Position numbers and translations under genes: made by a program. This document shows positions 8,528 to 16,728 of a DNA stretch of 40,223 nucleotides, in pieces. This DNA comes from a virus. Positions within the stretch are counted from its first letter, which is position 1. Each line of letters starts with the position of its first letter. The DNA lies in IMG/VR virus record IMGVR_UViG_3300025108_000135, positions 1 through 40,223 of that record. One strand, written 5' to 3'. Under the pieces are notes generated by a model that was not told the DNA's origin, ran no database searches, and saw only the letters and a list, made by a program, of their open reading frames with translations.

Positions 8528-9145
8528 TTAGGAATCCAATACGTTAATATCTTTTGGAGTTACATTGTCATTATCAACATAATACTGTAATAGATCCGTA
8601 AAATATAAAGATATACCAGGTACTGTGATTTCTGCTGTTTGCAATTCTTTGTAATTATTGCTCTGTACACCCGGAATTGTTATGTTGCCTTGTTGAGTAT
8701 CATTGATATTTCCTGTAATATACCATTTAAGTTTAACAGCTAAGTACAATACCGGATCTATATCTTCGCTAGTATATGCATCATATGTGTCACTGTTAAC
8801 TTCATAAAATATGTTGTCATTAGATCGTTTAATTATAAATCTATCAATATACCCGTTATTAATATTTTCTTTGGTAATTACAACGTTATACGTGTTAAAT
8901 GATTTATAATTGATTTCTATATCAGAAATTTTATTGTACTCAATAACAGACTCTGGTTGTTCTTTGTATTTAATTAATTTTACTGATTTATTTTTGTTCC
9001 ATGTTGGTTGTGAATATATTTCGCCTGTTGTGTATTTATGATATAATCCGACATAATCTACATTATCAGTAGTCATTAGCTCTTGACCAGTAGTATATAA
9101 ATTATTAACTATTTCATTGGCGCTATAATATGACTTTATTCTCAT
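8528..9145 (-). CDS. Putative baseplate-associated protein, function unknown
   Basis: The 205 residues are rich in Asn, Tyr, Ile and Thr and probably form mostly beta strands. No motif is recognised. The start overlaps the stop of the hub gene (ATGA), so it is translated right after it and is likely to be a virion or baseplate component. The segment YIDRFIIKRSNDNIFYEVN and the ending YFTDLLQYYVDND show no enzyme signature. It is the last gene of the tail block before the polymerase-like gene, 24 nt away. Confidence 0.6.
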   Translation of the reverse strand: MRIKSYYSANEIVNNLYTTGQELMTTDNVDYVGLYHKYTTGEIYSQPTWNKNKSVKLIKYKEQPESVIEYNKISDIEINYKSFNTYNVVITKENINNGYIDRFIIKRSNDNIFYEVNSDTYDAYTSEDIDPVLYLAVKLKWYITGNINDTQQGNITIPGVQSNNYKELQTAEITVPGISLYFTDLLQYYVDNDNVTPKDINVLDS

Positions 9146-11274
9146 TGTGTGAAATCTATTCTAGGTCTCATTATGCATTGTATTGACGTGTTCCATTCAC
9201 CGGTTGATGAGACACTATGATTTATTCCGATGATACAAAATACAGTGTTATTAGTATATCTTTTTGGTAATCCAGAAAATTCCAAAACATCCCCATATCT
9301 AAAACCATTTACGCCTTCTACTGTAAATGATGCATCAAACGGTATGACTGGTGCTTTTAAATTAACAGAATCTTCTAAAGCTGATTTAGGATATTGAATG
9401 TATTTTTGCAAACTAGTATGTAATTTTGTTTGATTTTTACTTTCATCCATGTTTTTACCATATAATGCTATAGATCCAGATACTGGATCAGTTAATTCAA
9501 ATAAATATTTTGCATTATTATCCTCGTATGACTGTTTAATTTTATTTAATGTTTCAACATTTGTTATATTTGAAACTGTGTCATTTCCGTTTGCATCACG
9601 CCGTGTCTGTGTTGCACTATACATGTATGATAAGAATGGAGCTATTTCAGATTCTGATATATCAGCTGGATTCTGATTTAATACATATGCTAAATTAGAC
9701 GCATCACTCGGTAGTTTGCCATTGAAAGTAAAATCTTTAACAATAGTACCGGCTTCGTTATTTGCAAACATTGGCACATTAAATGCGTTGGGTACAGTAC
9801 TAAATGACTTAACATTGTTACTATCATAATATAATAGTGCATTTTGGTTATCTGGGTGAGTGACTAATTTTAAATCATAAGCTCCGCCTGATGCATAATT
9901 TATTCTAGCAGATATTCGTTGTAAAAACTCAGCAACAGTGTATATTTTGTCTGTTGCCATTGCTGTTATTATTTGTTCAATAATTGTAGTTGATATGTAT
10001 ATTAATGTGCAATATGATTCGGGCTTCGTGATATCCGCTTTGAAAAACTTAGGTTTTTTACTGTCTAACTCACCATACCATGTAAATGAACCATAATTAT
10101 CCTGGCCAGGGAAGAACACAGACAATGGATCCGCAGATACTAAATTTTCGTAATATTTACATGTATTTATTTCTCGATCAAAAACAATTTCAACATTTCC
10201 AACTACTGGAGCTGCTTTTGGCAGTATGAACTTATTAACAAAATTTATCAGTGCTTTCAATGTAATATATTTCATAGACTGCATATCTGATTTTGGAGCT
10301 CCCCAAATATAACTAACATCTTTTAATTTAGTATCAGTTTCATCGATATATATACCAGACGTCTTCGATCCTAATTCTATTCGCTTTTCTTCGATTACCT
10401 TTTCTATTTCTTCATGGAATGTAGTGACTGCAACTCCTTCAGCAGATCCACTCGTATTAGTTTTTTTACTAGTATCACTCATAGCCATCGAAAGATCAGT
10501 ATATACTTGTGTGGTGCCTCTCATTGTTAAACTTGCAGCAACACTTGCATCTTGTTGATAATCCAATGTAAATGAAATAATAACACCGTCAAAAACAAAT
10601 GCATTCATTTTTTTATATTGTTGTTCCTGTTCTGGTGTTATATCCGGATATAACTCTTTGAGTTTTTCAGTTGATGGAATTGATCCTGGTGTTAAATATG
10701 CAGTTTCACCAACAATAGCTGTATTAGGATGTTCTATATATATCTTTACATTTCTGCCTGGTCTTAAATAAACGGATTCGAAATAATCTAAATCTCTTCC
10801 AGGATTTGGTATTGTGACATTTGCGGTTGCAGTTTGCATAACACCCATCGAATCGTCACCTATAGAAACTTCTAATCCAGTTAAATATGGAGGTATTCGC
10901 TTTGATGTGTTGGTTCGTTGATCCGCTTTACCATCTGAACCAGTAATGCTATATATTCGATCGGTTATAAACCCACGTGGACCTGTTGGTAAATATTCGC
11001 CTTGCCTTACTCCAGCACCTCCTAATATTGCTTCAGTAATTGGTTCTTTTTTCGACGAAAATTGTTGTGGATTTCCATTTAGTGCTGCTCCTAGGGCTTC
11101 AATAGTATTAGTAGGGACATATGTAATATCATATGGAGTTATTGACACATTGGCAATTTTACTAACCATGTAGTTAATGTCTTTGGTTCGGCGATTGCCT
11201 TTACCTGCTGCTGCTCGAGCTAGTAATTCTAGTTGTAAATTAGCATCTACTTGTGAATAAAAAATATCACTCAT
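9142..11274 (-). CDS. Baseplate hub protein (gp27 / gpD-like)
   Basis: It probably forms the central hub joining the tail tube to the baseplate. The 710-residue protein has an early segment LTGLEVSIGDDSMGVMQTA followed by VYLRPGRNVKIYIEHP and, later, FDGVIISFTLDY, a layout seen in hub and late-control-D proteins. The C-terminus has GFRYGDVLEFSGLP and IIGINHSVSSTGEWNTSIQC, the typical closing beta segments of hub proteins. The gene position, after the tape measure, tube-like and LysM-like genes, fits gp27. The start overlaps the stop of the LysM-like gene (ATGA). The exact T4 counterpart is inferred from layout, not from a search. Confidence 0.7.
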   Translation of the reverse strand: MSDIFYSQVDANLQLELLARAAAGKGNRRTKDINYMVSKIANVSITPYDITYVPTNTIEALGAALNGNPQQFSSKKEPITEAILGGAGVRQGEYLPTGPRGFITDRIYSITGSDGKADQRTNTSKRIPPYLTGLEVSIGDDSMGVMQTATANVTIPNPGRDLDYFESVYLRPGRNVKIYIEHPNTAIVGETAYLTPGSIPSTEKLKELYPDITPEQEQQYKKMNAFVFDGVIISFTLDYQQDASVAASLTMRGTTQVYTDLSMAMSDTSKKTNTSGSAEGVAVTTFHEEIEKVIEEKRIELGSKTSGIYIDETDTKLKDVSYIWGAPKSDMQSMKYITLKALINFVNKFILPKAAPVVGNVEIVFDREINTCKYYENLVSADPLSVFFPGQDNYGSFTWYGELDSKKPKFFKADITKPESYCTLIYISTTIIEQIITAMATDKIYTVAEFLQRISARINYASGGAYDLKLVTHPDNQNALLYYDSNNVKSFSTVPNAFNVPMFANNEAGTIVKDFTFNGKLPSDASNLAYVLNQNPADISESEIAPFLSYMYSATQTRRDANGNDTVSNITNVETLNKIKQSYEDNNAKYLFELTDPVSGSIALYGKNMDESKNQTKLHTSLQKYIQYPKSALEDSVNLKAPVIPFDASFTVEGVNGFRYGDVLEFSGLPKRYTNNTVFCIIGINHSVSSTGEWNTSIQCIMRPRIDFTQ

Positions 11275-11570
11275 CTTGTTCTATTTGTTTGTATAACTTG
11301 ATCTAAAAATTCTGTTTTTGCTGGTATTCTCATTTTGGTATTTGCTGGGACAACTAAAGTTCCTTTTCCTAATCCATTTGCTGCAGCAATTACCCACCAC
11401 AATGAAACATCACCATAAAATGTATTAGCCAATTTATCTAATCGATCTGCACTAGTAGTGATTATGAATGTGTCATTTGCAGTAGCTGGTATAGTTGGGA
11501 ATATAGTAGTACTACGTCTACGCTTACCGTTTAGGTCTTTCATTATATTTGTGGTTGAATATCTACTCAT
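11271..11570 (-). CDS. LysM-like baseplate protein (gp53 / tail protein X type)
   Basis: The 99-residue protein has the layout of small LysM-like baseplate proteins: FIITTSADRLDKLANTFYGD, then LWWVIAAANGLGKGTLVVPA and a final RIPAK. In known contractile tails such domains (tail protein X; the LysM part of T4 gp53) lie between hub and wedges. The start is 2 nt after the stop of the upstream gene, and the end overlaps the hub gene by four bases. The LysM-like fold is well supported by the ADRLDxLAxxFYGDxxLWW pattern. Which T4 protein it corresponds to is less certain. Confidence 0.75.
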   Translation of the reverse strand: MSRYSTTNIMKDLNGKRRRSTTIFPTIPATANDTFIITTSADRLDKLANTFYGDVSLWWVIAAANGLGKGTLVVPANTKMRIPAKTEFLDQVIQTNRTR

Positions 11571-11572
11571 TA

Positions 11573-13078
11573 TTAGCCCCTTGCTGCATTTCTTTCTTCT
11601 CTTCTTGCGTCTTTTTCTAGTCGTTTAGCATCTGCCTCGGCTTGGCTTTTAGCTATTTTTGCTAATTCATCGACACTTAATTCTGCATTATTCCTAGTAT
11701 CACTTAACCAATTGTCATTTCCTGGTAGTGGTAGTCCCGAATCACCATCGAATCGTTTAGCCAATGAATAGAACTTGCCTCCTTTTTGCGGTAACCAATC
11801 TGTGATAGGTGTTACTGTCATATTAACGTCTACCTTATGTGGTGTTTGCATCATCTGTGGATCTTGTTCTATGTTAGTTTCCCATGTTGTATCTGCACTA
11901 TGTAATGTGTAATTAACACTTTTTACTATCACTGCTTGTTGATTGAATAAGTCTCCTATAGTTATACGCATCCATGGGCCTACTAGTGCAATATTATCTG
12001 TGGTATATTCTGGTGCGGTATATCCGGCCAATGCATTTAATTTTCTCCAAATTGGTTTAACTTCATCTCTGTCTGTTGCATACACAGTAAAATCAATTGA
12101 TATGTCTCTGGTAAATCCGCCATACTGAAAATTTTGATCTCCCCTACCTATAAGTTGAAATCCATTCCATGACGCATTGAAGCTATCAGAAATCGAACCA
12201 ATTACTGCACGGAAAACTATGATATCGTCTTCCTCGGTAGTGTTCCCGGCATGAAGCTTAGGTCCAGTAAAGAAAAACTTTATAAGATCTGCTGTTGTTC
12301 CGACTTTATCAAAAATCGCCGCATCTCCAAATATTTTAGGTTTAGGCAACCATCGATATGCATCTTTTAATTCTCGTTGACTAAAATCTATAACATTGAC
12401 TTTATCACCTCGGAATGGTGTTGCTTTAGATAATAGGTTTTTAGTAGGAATCCATGATCCTGGATCTTGTTTATAGTTACCTGGGCCAGATTCATCTGTC
12501 GACACATCGTTTACAATACCAGGAGACCATTGAGTAGCTACATGACTTTGTGCTGTAAAATCATTTCTCAAAGCATATGGATTATCATGATCTCCCCAAC
12601 CATACAATGTTTGCAAGTTAAATATAGAATATGGACCATACGGAGAAATAGATGTAGCAGAATATAATCCGGAGCGAATTGCATTTTTATTATTACCAGC
12701 ATCTGAGCGATCGAATAGTGTTCTTTGCGATACCGCTAATCCGTCTACTCGTTTTGTTGATAATGCAATTGCAGTATCTACTCCCTCTTTAGGGAATTTT
12801 CTTGCTCTGAAGTCTGGATATTGTATTCCAACATTATTAGTTGACTTTAAAGCATTAACGGCAGATACAGCATAAGCAGATTTAGGAGAATAATTTTCTG
12901 AGCTATTAGTAAAACTTTGTCCAATTTGAGCTACTTGCGGTATTCCAGATAAACTACCAATTGCGCCTACGGCAAACCCTGTTGCTTTTTGAGCTAAACT
13001 ACCTAGAGTGATATTTGTGGTTTTAGCTTGTAGCGGAGTCCATTCTGCTGCATTTGGATATGTAGTATTAGTTGGCAT
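11573..13078 (-). CDS. Tube-fold baseplate protein (gp48/gp54 position)
   Basis: The 501-residue protein lies directly after the tape measure gene, where T4 has gp48 and gp54, the proteins that start the tail tube. The segment from VIGSISDSFNASWNGFQLIG to FTRDISIDFTVYATDRDEV, and later WMRITIGDLFNQ and VKSVNYTLHSADTTWETNI, looks like the beta-rich fold of tube-initiator proteins. The C-terminal 40 residues are a charged helix rich in Lys, Glu and Ala. The start overlaps the tape measure stop (TAATG). The role is inferred from position and strand pattern; the sequence alone does not prove it. Confidence 0.6.
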   Translation of the reverse strand: MPTNTTYPNAAEWTPLQAKTTNITLGSLAQKATGFAVGAIGSLSGIPQVAQIGQSFTNSSENYSPKSAYAVSAVNALKSTNNVGIQYPDFRARKFPKEGVDTAIALSTKRVDGLAVSQRTLFDRSDAGNNKNAIRSGLYSATSISPYGPYSIFNLQTLYGWGDHDNPYALRNDFTAQSHVATQWSPGIVNDVSTDESGPGNYKQDPGSWIPTKNLLSKATPFRGDKVNVIDFSQRELKDAYRWLPKPKIFGDAAIFDKVGTTADLIKFFFTGPKLHAGNTTEEDDIIVFRAVIGSISDSFNASWNGFQLIGRGDQNFQYGGFTRDISIDFTVYATDRDEVKPIWRKLNALAGYTAPEYTTDNIALVGPWMRITIGDLFNQQAVIVKSVNYTLHSADTTWETNIEQDPQMMQTPHKVDVNMTVTPITDWLPQKGGKFYSLAKRFDGDSGLPLPGNDNWLSDTRNNAELSVDELAKIAKSQAEADAKRLEKDARREERNAARG

Positions 13079-14994
13079 TATATTCGTTTCCTCCCGTTCA
13101 TTGATGTGTCACCCATTACGTTGCTTCCTCGAAGTGTAACAAGTATGCTTTGCAGAAGACTTTCCATTCTTGCATTTGATGTTACTGGTCCTCCTGCGGC
13201 ATAACCAACTGGTCCGCCACTATTGATTTTGTCTAGCAATGATTTGTTTCTTCTGGTAGCTGCGGCATTAATAACATATTCACCGTCGGATAATCGGGCT
13301 GGTATCGAATCTGATGTTCCGGTGCCTGCGCCTGATATGTATCCACCAGTTGCTTTACCTGTTACTACTGGTTCAGCTGATGGATCTTTTATTATTGTAG
13401 TTAAATCCGTTATCTTCCCAGCAATCTTATCTATTCCTTTTCCTAATACTCCTGGTAATACCTCACCCAGTTGTTTTAATGGAACAAGTGATTCTTGCAA
13501 TCTATCACTAACAATACCTAGACTTCCAATGCCTTTTATAAAGTTCGGCTCTGTAAATGTTTCGGATGCTTTTCTTGCAAATTCCATCGATGCTTTAACC
13601 GAATCGTTGAGGTCCTTTGTAAATACAGCTCCCGACGGGCCATCAGCAGTTCGTTTACCATCCCCAGCAATTATTCCGCCTTGTCCAATAAATGCTATAT
13701 CTTTTTTTATTGCGTCTAATGAGTCAGCGCTTCTTTCTGCAGGTGTTCTGGTGTCTGATGTTTTAAGTAACTCATCAATTTTTTTAAGTTTATCTTCATC
13801 ACCTTTAGCTTCTTCTTTAAGTTTTTGTATGGCACTTTGAGCATCATCAGCTGACATATTCATTATATCTTCAGCATTTAGATCGACCAATAGTTTTCTT
13901 TTCTGAATCATTTTGGCTAATGTTGCTTCGTCAGTTCCCATTAGCTGAGCAGCTTTCTGTCGTGCAAATAAATTCTTTTCAAGAGTATCACCTTCACTAG
14001 CAATGAATTGATTCATTAACTCTGCTTGTTTAGTAGCATCACCAGTTACAGTTGCCAGTCGATATTCGTTTGTTAAACTTTTACCTTGATTGTCTAATAA
14101 TCGCCGGCCGGTTAGTTGTTGGTATTCCATTTCTGCACCAATACTGGATTCTATGTTTAACAATGATTCTCCAGTACCATGTAAACTTTCCATGGATGTG
14201 CCTAACAATCTGGCTTTCATTGTGGCTACTTCTAATTTGTTTCCAACCCCACCATATTGCAATTGTAGATCTGATCCCATAGCAGCTATGTCTTGCATAA
14301 TTTGAGATTGTTGTTGCACTGCATCTATTCCGGTAAATTCTTCCAATGCTCTAGACATTTGTTCAATTTCACCTGCTGCTTCAGCTCCTGTTTTTCCGAT
14401 ACCCGCAGCATATAATTCAAAGCTCTGTGCGCCTTCTTCTGATAATCCTATATTGTTTTGTAAAAATGTTTGTGTTTTAATTAGATTACTTAATGTAGTT
14501 TTTTGTACTTTATTAGACGTTATAAACCCACCAGTAATCTTTCCTAATCCTGCAGCATATTTAAATAGTTTAGCATCGCCAATTTCAACGTTAATAGCTC
14601 GTAACCGTTTAGAAAAATCAAATCCGCCGGCACTACTCAATTTAAATTCTTTTTGTAAGTCTTTTTGACTTTCTATTAAGAATGTGAGATTTTTTATTGA
14701 CTTTTCGGTTGCTTTTGCAAAATCATCAAAATAAGCAGTGGCTCTACCAACACCTGCTGACAATGCTGCAAATTCGCTGATGTTGGCTGAAACGAGCTTA
14801 CTCACATCTTCAATAGCCGGACCAACACCTTTTAATGACGCAGCGAAGGTATCGATTTCTTTAGCAATTTTAGCTACAGTACCGCCTTTATTTAAATCGC
14901 CAATAGATTTAGCAAATTTGTCAAATTCATTTGCCATACCGAGTCTAGGCTGCTTCTTTAATTCGTTAATAGACACGTGTTTTGAAGATCTCAT
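13078..14994 (-). CDS. Tail tape measure protein
   Basis: It probably sets the tail length and sits inside the tube. The first 450 of its 638 residues are mostly helical with repeated hydrophobic patterns, typical of tape measures. The C-terminal part has GGYISGAGTGTSDSIPARLSDGEYVINAAAT, a common phage tape-measure segment, and a Gly-rich end. At the usual figure of about 0.15 nm per residue it would measure a tail of roughly 96 nm, close to T4. A later ATG (Met20, MANEFDKF) is possible, but the first ATG is 17 nt from an ATATTTAT motif and has normal spacing. The chaperone genes lie just upstream, as expected. Confidence 0.85.
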   Translation of the reverse strand: MRSSKHVSINELKKQPRLGMANEFDKFAKSIGDLNKGGTVAKIAKEIDTFAASLKGVGPAIEDVSKLVSANISEFAALSAGVGRATAYFDDFAKATEKSIKNLTFLIESQKDLQKEFKLSSAGGFDFSKRLRAINVEIGDAKLFKYAAGLGKITGGFITSNKVQKTTLSNLIKTQTFLQNNIGLSEEGAQSFELYAAGIGKTGAEAAGEIEQMSRALEEFTGIDAVQQQSQIMQDIAAMGSDLQLQYGGVGNKLEVATMKARLLGTSMESLHGTGESLLNIESSIGAEMEYQQLTGRRLLDNQGKSLTNEYRLATVTGDATKQAELMNQFIASEGDTLEKNLFARQKAAQLMGTDEATLAKMIQKRKLLVDLNAEDIMNMSADDAQSAIQKLKEEAKGDEDKLKKIDELLKTSDTRTPAERSADSLDAIKKDIAFIGQGGIIAGDGKRTADGPSGAVFTKDLNDSVKASMEFARKASETFTEPNFIKGIGSLGIVSDRLQESLVPLKQLGEVLPGVLGKGIDKIAGKITDLTTIIKDPSAEPVVTGKATGGYISGAGTGTSDSIPARLSDGEYVINAAATRRNKSLLDKINSGGPVGYAAGGPVTSNARMESLLQSILVTLRGSNVMGDTSMNGRKRI

Positions 14995-15010
14995 TAATTG
15001 ACTCTTTATT

Positions 15011-15018
15011 ATAAATAT
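15011..15018 (-). promoter_or_regulatory. ATATTTAT motif before the tape measure gene
   Basis: The motif AAATATTTATAATAAAG lies 16 nt before the tape measure start. It sits in the short gap after the second chaperone reading frame. Confidence 0.65.
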
Positions 15019-15025
15019 TTACAAG

Positions 15026-15304
15026 TTAATTTTTGAACTTTGGTCTGTTGATCTTATTTTTTTGTCGATTGACTTGATCTTGTTGATCTGCTGCAGCATC
15101 ACTCCGTATCTTGTTGATTCTAGATACCCATAGTTTACGAATTCGCAAAGGCATCGTGTATATGTCTTCAAATGACCAACGACCTTCACCAGCCCATAAT
15201 AGGTCAAATAATTGATTATGAAATAATACTTGGTCTTTTGCTTTAAAACCAAAAAAGGTCGAGCTTAAATTGAAATGTGGCAGGATAAGTGGCTCCCGCA
15301 TCAT
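15026..15304 (-). CDS. Tape-measure chaperone second frame (gp51-like), probably made by frameshift
   Basis: The frame encodes PHFNLSSTFFGFKAKDQVLFHNQLFDLLWAGEGRW and DIYTMPLRIRKLWV, a pattern I know from gp51-like baseplate and tape-measure chaperones of T4-type phages. Its first 62 nt overlap the end of the gp26-like gene in another frame. A start at ATG 15304 is possible but has no good ribosome-binding site, and an in-frame TAG lies two codons before it. The overlap holds six T (minus strand, 15256-15251) where a +1 or -2 shift would join the two frames. This layout resembles the G/GT chaperones of other tails. The C-terminus is Asn/Lys-rich. Confidence 0.7.
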   Translation of the reverse strand: MMREPLILPHFNLSSTFFGFKAKDQVLFHNQLFDLLWAGEGRWSFEDIYTMPLRIRKLWVSRINKIRSDAAADQQDQVNRQKNKINRPKFKN

Positions 15305-16025
15305 CCACTACTTCTGTTTCATAATTAATACCGGGTGCTGATTCCACAATATATTTTCTAAGTTTTCTACTATCTATTGCTCGCAGTTCATATTTTAAAT
15401 ACTCTTCTATAATATTAACGTCCGTATCTCCGTTTATTGCATGGATTGACATTTTGAGAAATGAAGAGTTAATTGATTCGTCTTCTACTTTATTAGCATC
15501 TGCAGCTGATAAATATTTAAATTTAATAACATCGTTATTACTAGGAATAATATATTCAAAACAACCGTTACTATCTGCTGCTTTATCAAATGTTCGTGAT
15601 TTTAACTTTGATAGATCCAATATTGCACTTACCGGCTTATCTGTTTTAGGATCAGTGACTGATACTGGATATTCATTTCCATATCCTAATATTCTGGCAG
15701 ATATAATTAACCATTCTTTGTCACCAATAACAAGCTCAGAAATATCAACTCCTGGTGTTACAATTAATGCTTCTAGCAGTTTATCAAACATAACACCTTC
15801 GCTTATATAACTACTATTAGATAGTATGTCTTCATCATATGCAGTCATGTGCCGCATTTCTATTTTTCCTGAATTTAACACTGATGTTTCTGCATATACT
15901 TTGCCTTGAGATGGCAATGTAATTATGTTTGCAGGAAATTTGCTGTTTTGCTTTTGTTGCTCGTACTGCTTTTTTGCTAATTCAACAATTTGTTTGTTGT
16001 CTAATCGATCGGTAACTTTACTCAT
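15243..16025 (-). CDS. Baseplate hub assembly / tape-measure chaperone (gp26-like)
   Basis: The 260-residue protein has the features of the T4 gp26 group: FPANIITLPSQGKVY, LNSGKIEMRHMTAYDEDIL, SYISEGVMFDKLLEALIV, then GVDISELVIGDKEWLIISAR. In T4 relatives this protein helps the hub and tape measure to assemble and is not necessarily in the final virion. It is followed by an overlapping gp51-like frame and then the tape measure, the usual order for tail chaperones. An ATATTTAT motif is 24 nt upstream and GAGG precedes the ATG. The last residues (FKLDLFWF) overlap the proposed frameshift site. Confidence 0.75.
   Translation of the reverse strand: MSKVTDRLDNKQIVELAKKQYEQQKQNSKFPANIITLPSQGKVYAETSVLNSGKIEMRHMTAYDEDILSNSSYISEGVMFDKLLEALIVTPGVDISELVIGDKEWLIISARILGYGNEYPVSVTDPKTDKPVSAILDLSKLKSRTFDKAADSNGCFEYIIPSNNDVIKFKYLSAADANKVEDESINSSFLKMSIHAINGDTDVNIIEEYLKYELRAIDSRKLRKYIVESAPGINYETEVVDDAGATYPATFQFKLDLFWF
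15251..15257 (-). promoter_or_regulatory. Candidate ribosomal frameshift site
   Basis: On the minus strand the sequence is GACCTTTTTTGG. In the gp26 frame it reads GAC CTT TTT TGG and a stop follows two codons later (TTT TAA). Skipping one T, or slipping back two within the T run, enters the gp51-like frame as GGT TTT AAA GCA. No downstream pseudoknot was checked. Confidence 0.5.
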
Positions 16026-16048
16026 AATATCCTCATTATAACTTTATT

Positions 16049-16056
16049 ATAAATAT
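16049..16056 (-). promoter_or_regulatory. ATATTTAT motif before the gp26-like gene
   Basis: The motif CATATTTATAATAAAG lies 23 nt before the start and about ten bases after the T tract of the terminator at 16067-16094. Transcription of the chaperone and tape measure block is therefore probably reset here. Confidence 0.65.
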
Positions 16057-16066
16057 GGGTGAACAC

Positions 16067-16094
16067 AAAAAATGGGTAGAAATTAATCTACCCA
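16067..16094 (-). terminator. Intrinsic terminator after the tail tube gene
   Basis: The minus strand forms a perfect 8-bp stem (TGGGTAGA with TCTACCCA) around a six-base loop, followed by six T. It separates the very highly expressed tube gene from the chaperone genes. Confidence 0.9.
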
Positions 16095-16117
16095 CTCTAT
16101 TAATATAATTTGTATTT

Positions 16118-16642
16118 TTAGAAATTTAAGAATGCCCAATCGTATCGAAGATCCATTGAAATTTTAACAACGTCTTCACTTGACCAATCTAATTCACCAA
16201 AGTTTGTACTAGTAATATATGTTCCTTTTAATATCCATTCCTCAACTTTTTCACCTAATGGAGAAAGTGATGTCAATGTTACTTCTTTTTTATACATTGA
16301 TGAATACCCATCTCTACCAGTTGCAGATTCATGATGCAAACGTACCCAATCCATAACAGACTGTGCTGCTGATGGTACAATTGGATCATATAGTGATATT
16401 GAGATTCCATTCCATTTAGTTTTACCTTTTACGTAACGTTGAACGTTCATGTGATCTAATACAATTTCTCCATTGTCTAGACTAGGTTTAGCAGATGAAT
16501 GTATAAGATATGCAGGTATGCCTTCTATTTCCATGATAAATTGATGCGACTTCTTTGGTTCCCATGAGTATGCGTTTTGCCAATAATTATTGTCAATACC
16601 ATAATCTTGAAAGTTCGCGTTTAATTGATCTTCTAATGCCAT
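16118..16642 (-). CDS. Tail tube protein (gp19-like)
   Basis: It probably builds the inner tube of the contractile tail. I chose the ATG at 16642, giving MALEDQLNANFQDYG and 174 residues, because the longer frame would run into the ATATTTAT motif and has a poor start; AAGGA precedes the chosen ATG. SHQFIMEIEGIPAYLIHSSAKPS and the ending VKISMDLRYDWAFLNF follow the gp19 pattern (KSxxFxxxIxGxPxxLxKxxxxP and a closing beta strand). It follows the sheath gene, as in T4, and both flanks carry intrinsic terminators, so it is its own transcription unit. Confidence 0.9.
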   Translation of the reverse strand: MALEDQLNANFQDYGIDNNYWQNAYSWEPKKSHQFIMEIEGIPAYLIHSSAKPSLDNGEIVLDHMNVQRYVKGKTKWNGISISLYDPIVPSAAQSVMDWVRLHHESATGRDGYSSMYKKEVTLTSLSPLGEKVEEWILKGTYITSTNFGELDWSSEDVVKISMDLRYDWAFLNF

Positions 16643-16664
16643 ATTGTATTCCTTGTATTTTAAT

Positions 16665-16672
16665 ATAAATAT
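16665..16672 (-). promoter_or_regulatory. ATATTTAT motif before the tail tube gene
   Basis: The motif TTATATTTATATTAAAA lies 22 nt before the tube start. It directly follows the terminator at 16683-16712, four bases after the conserved ACTGTT that trails the T run. Confidence 0.7.
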
Positions 16673-16682
16673 AACGAACAGT

Positions 16683-16712
16683 AAAAAAGGCAGAACCAAA
16701 ATCCTGCCTTTT
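16683..16712 (-). terminator. Intrinsic terminator after the tail sheath gene
   Basis: The minus strand forms a 9-bp stem (AAAAGGCAG with CTGCCTTTT) with a ten-base loop, then six T and ACTGTT. The same TTTTTTACTGTT follows two other terminators in this window. Confidence 0.9.
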
Positions 16713-16728
16713 GTGTTATTTTTTAATC

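Noticed and set aside
9500-9507. ATATTTAT motif within the hub gene
   Set aside because: It lies deep in coding sequence with no gene start within 200 nt downstream, so it is likely a chance match in AT-rich DNA. The same holds for the copy near 15510 in the gp26-like gene.
13223-13840. Plus-strand open frame of 205 codons
   Set aside because: It lies wholly antisense to the tape measure gene, has no ribosome-binding site or family pattern, and its Pro/Ser-rich product is what the complement of a Gly/Ala/Asp-rich gene gives.
15019-15252. Second minus-strand frame of 77 codons next to the chaperone genes
   Set aside because: It overlaps the gp51-like frame, which has a family pattern; this one has none and starts inside the overlap.
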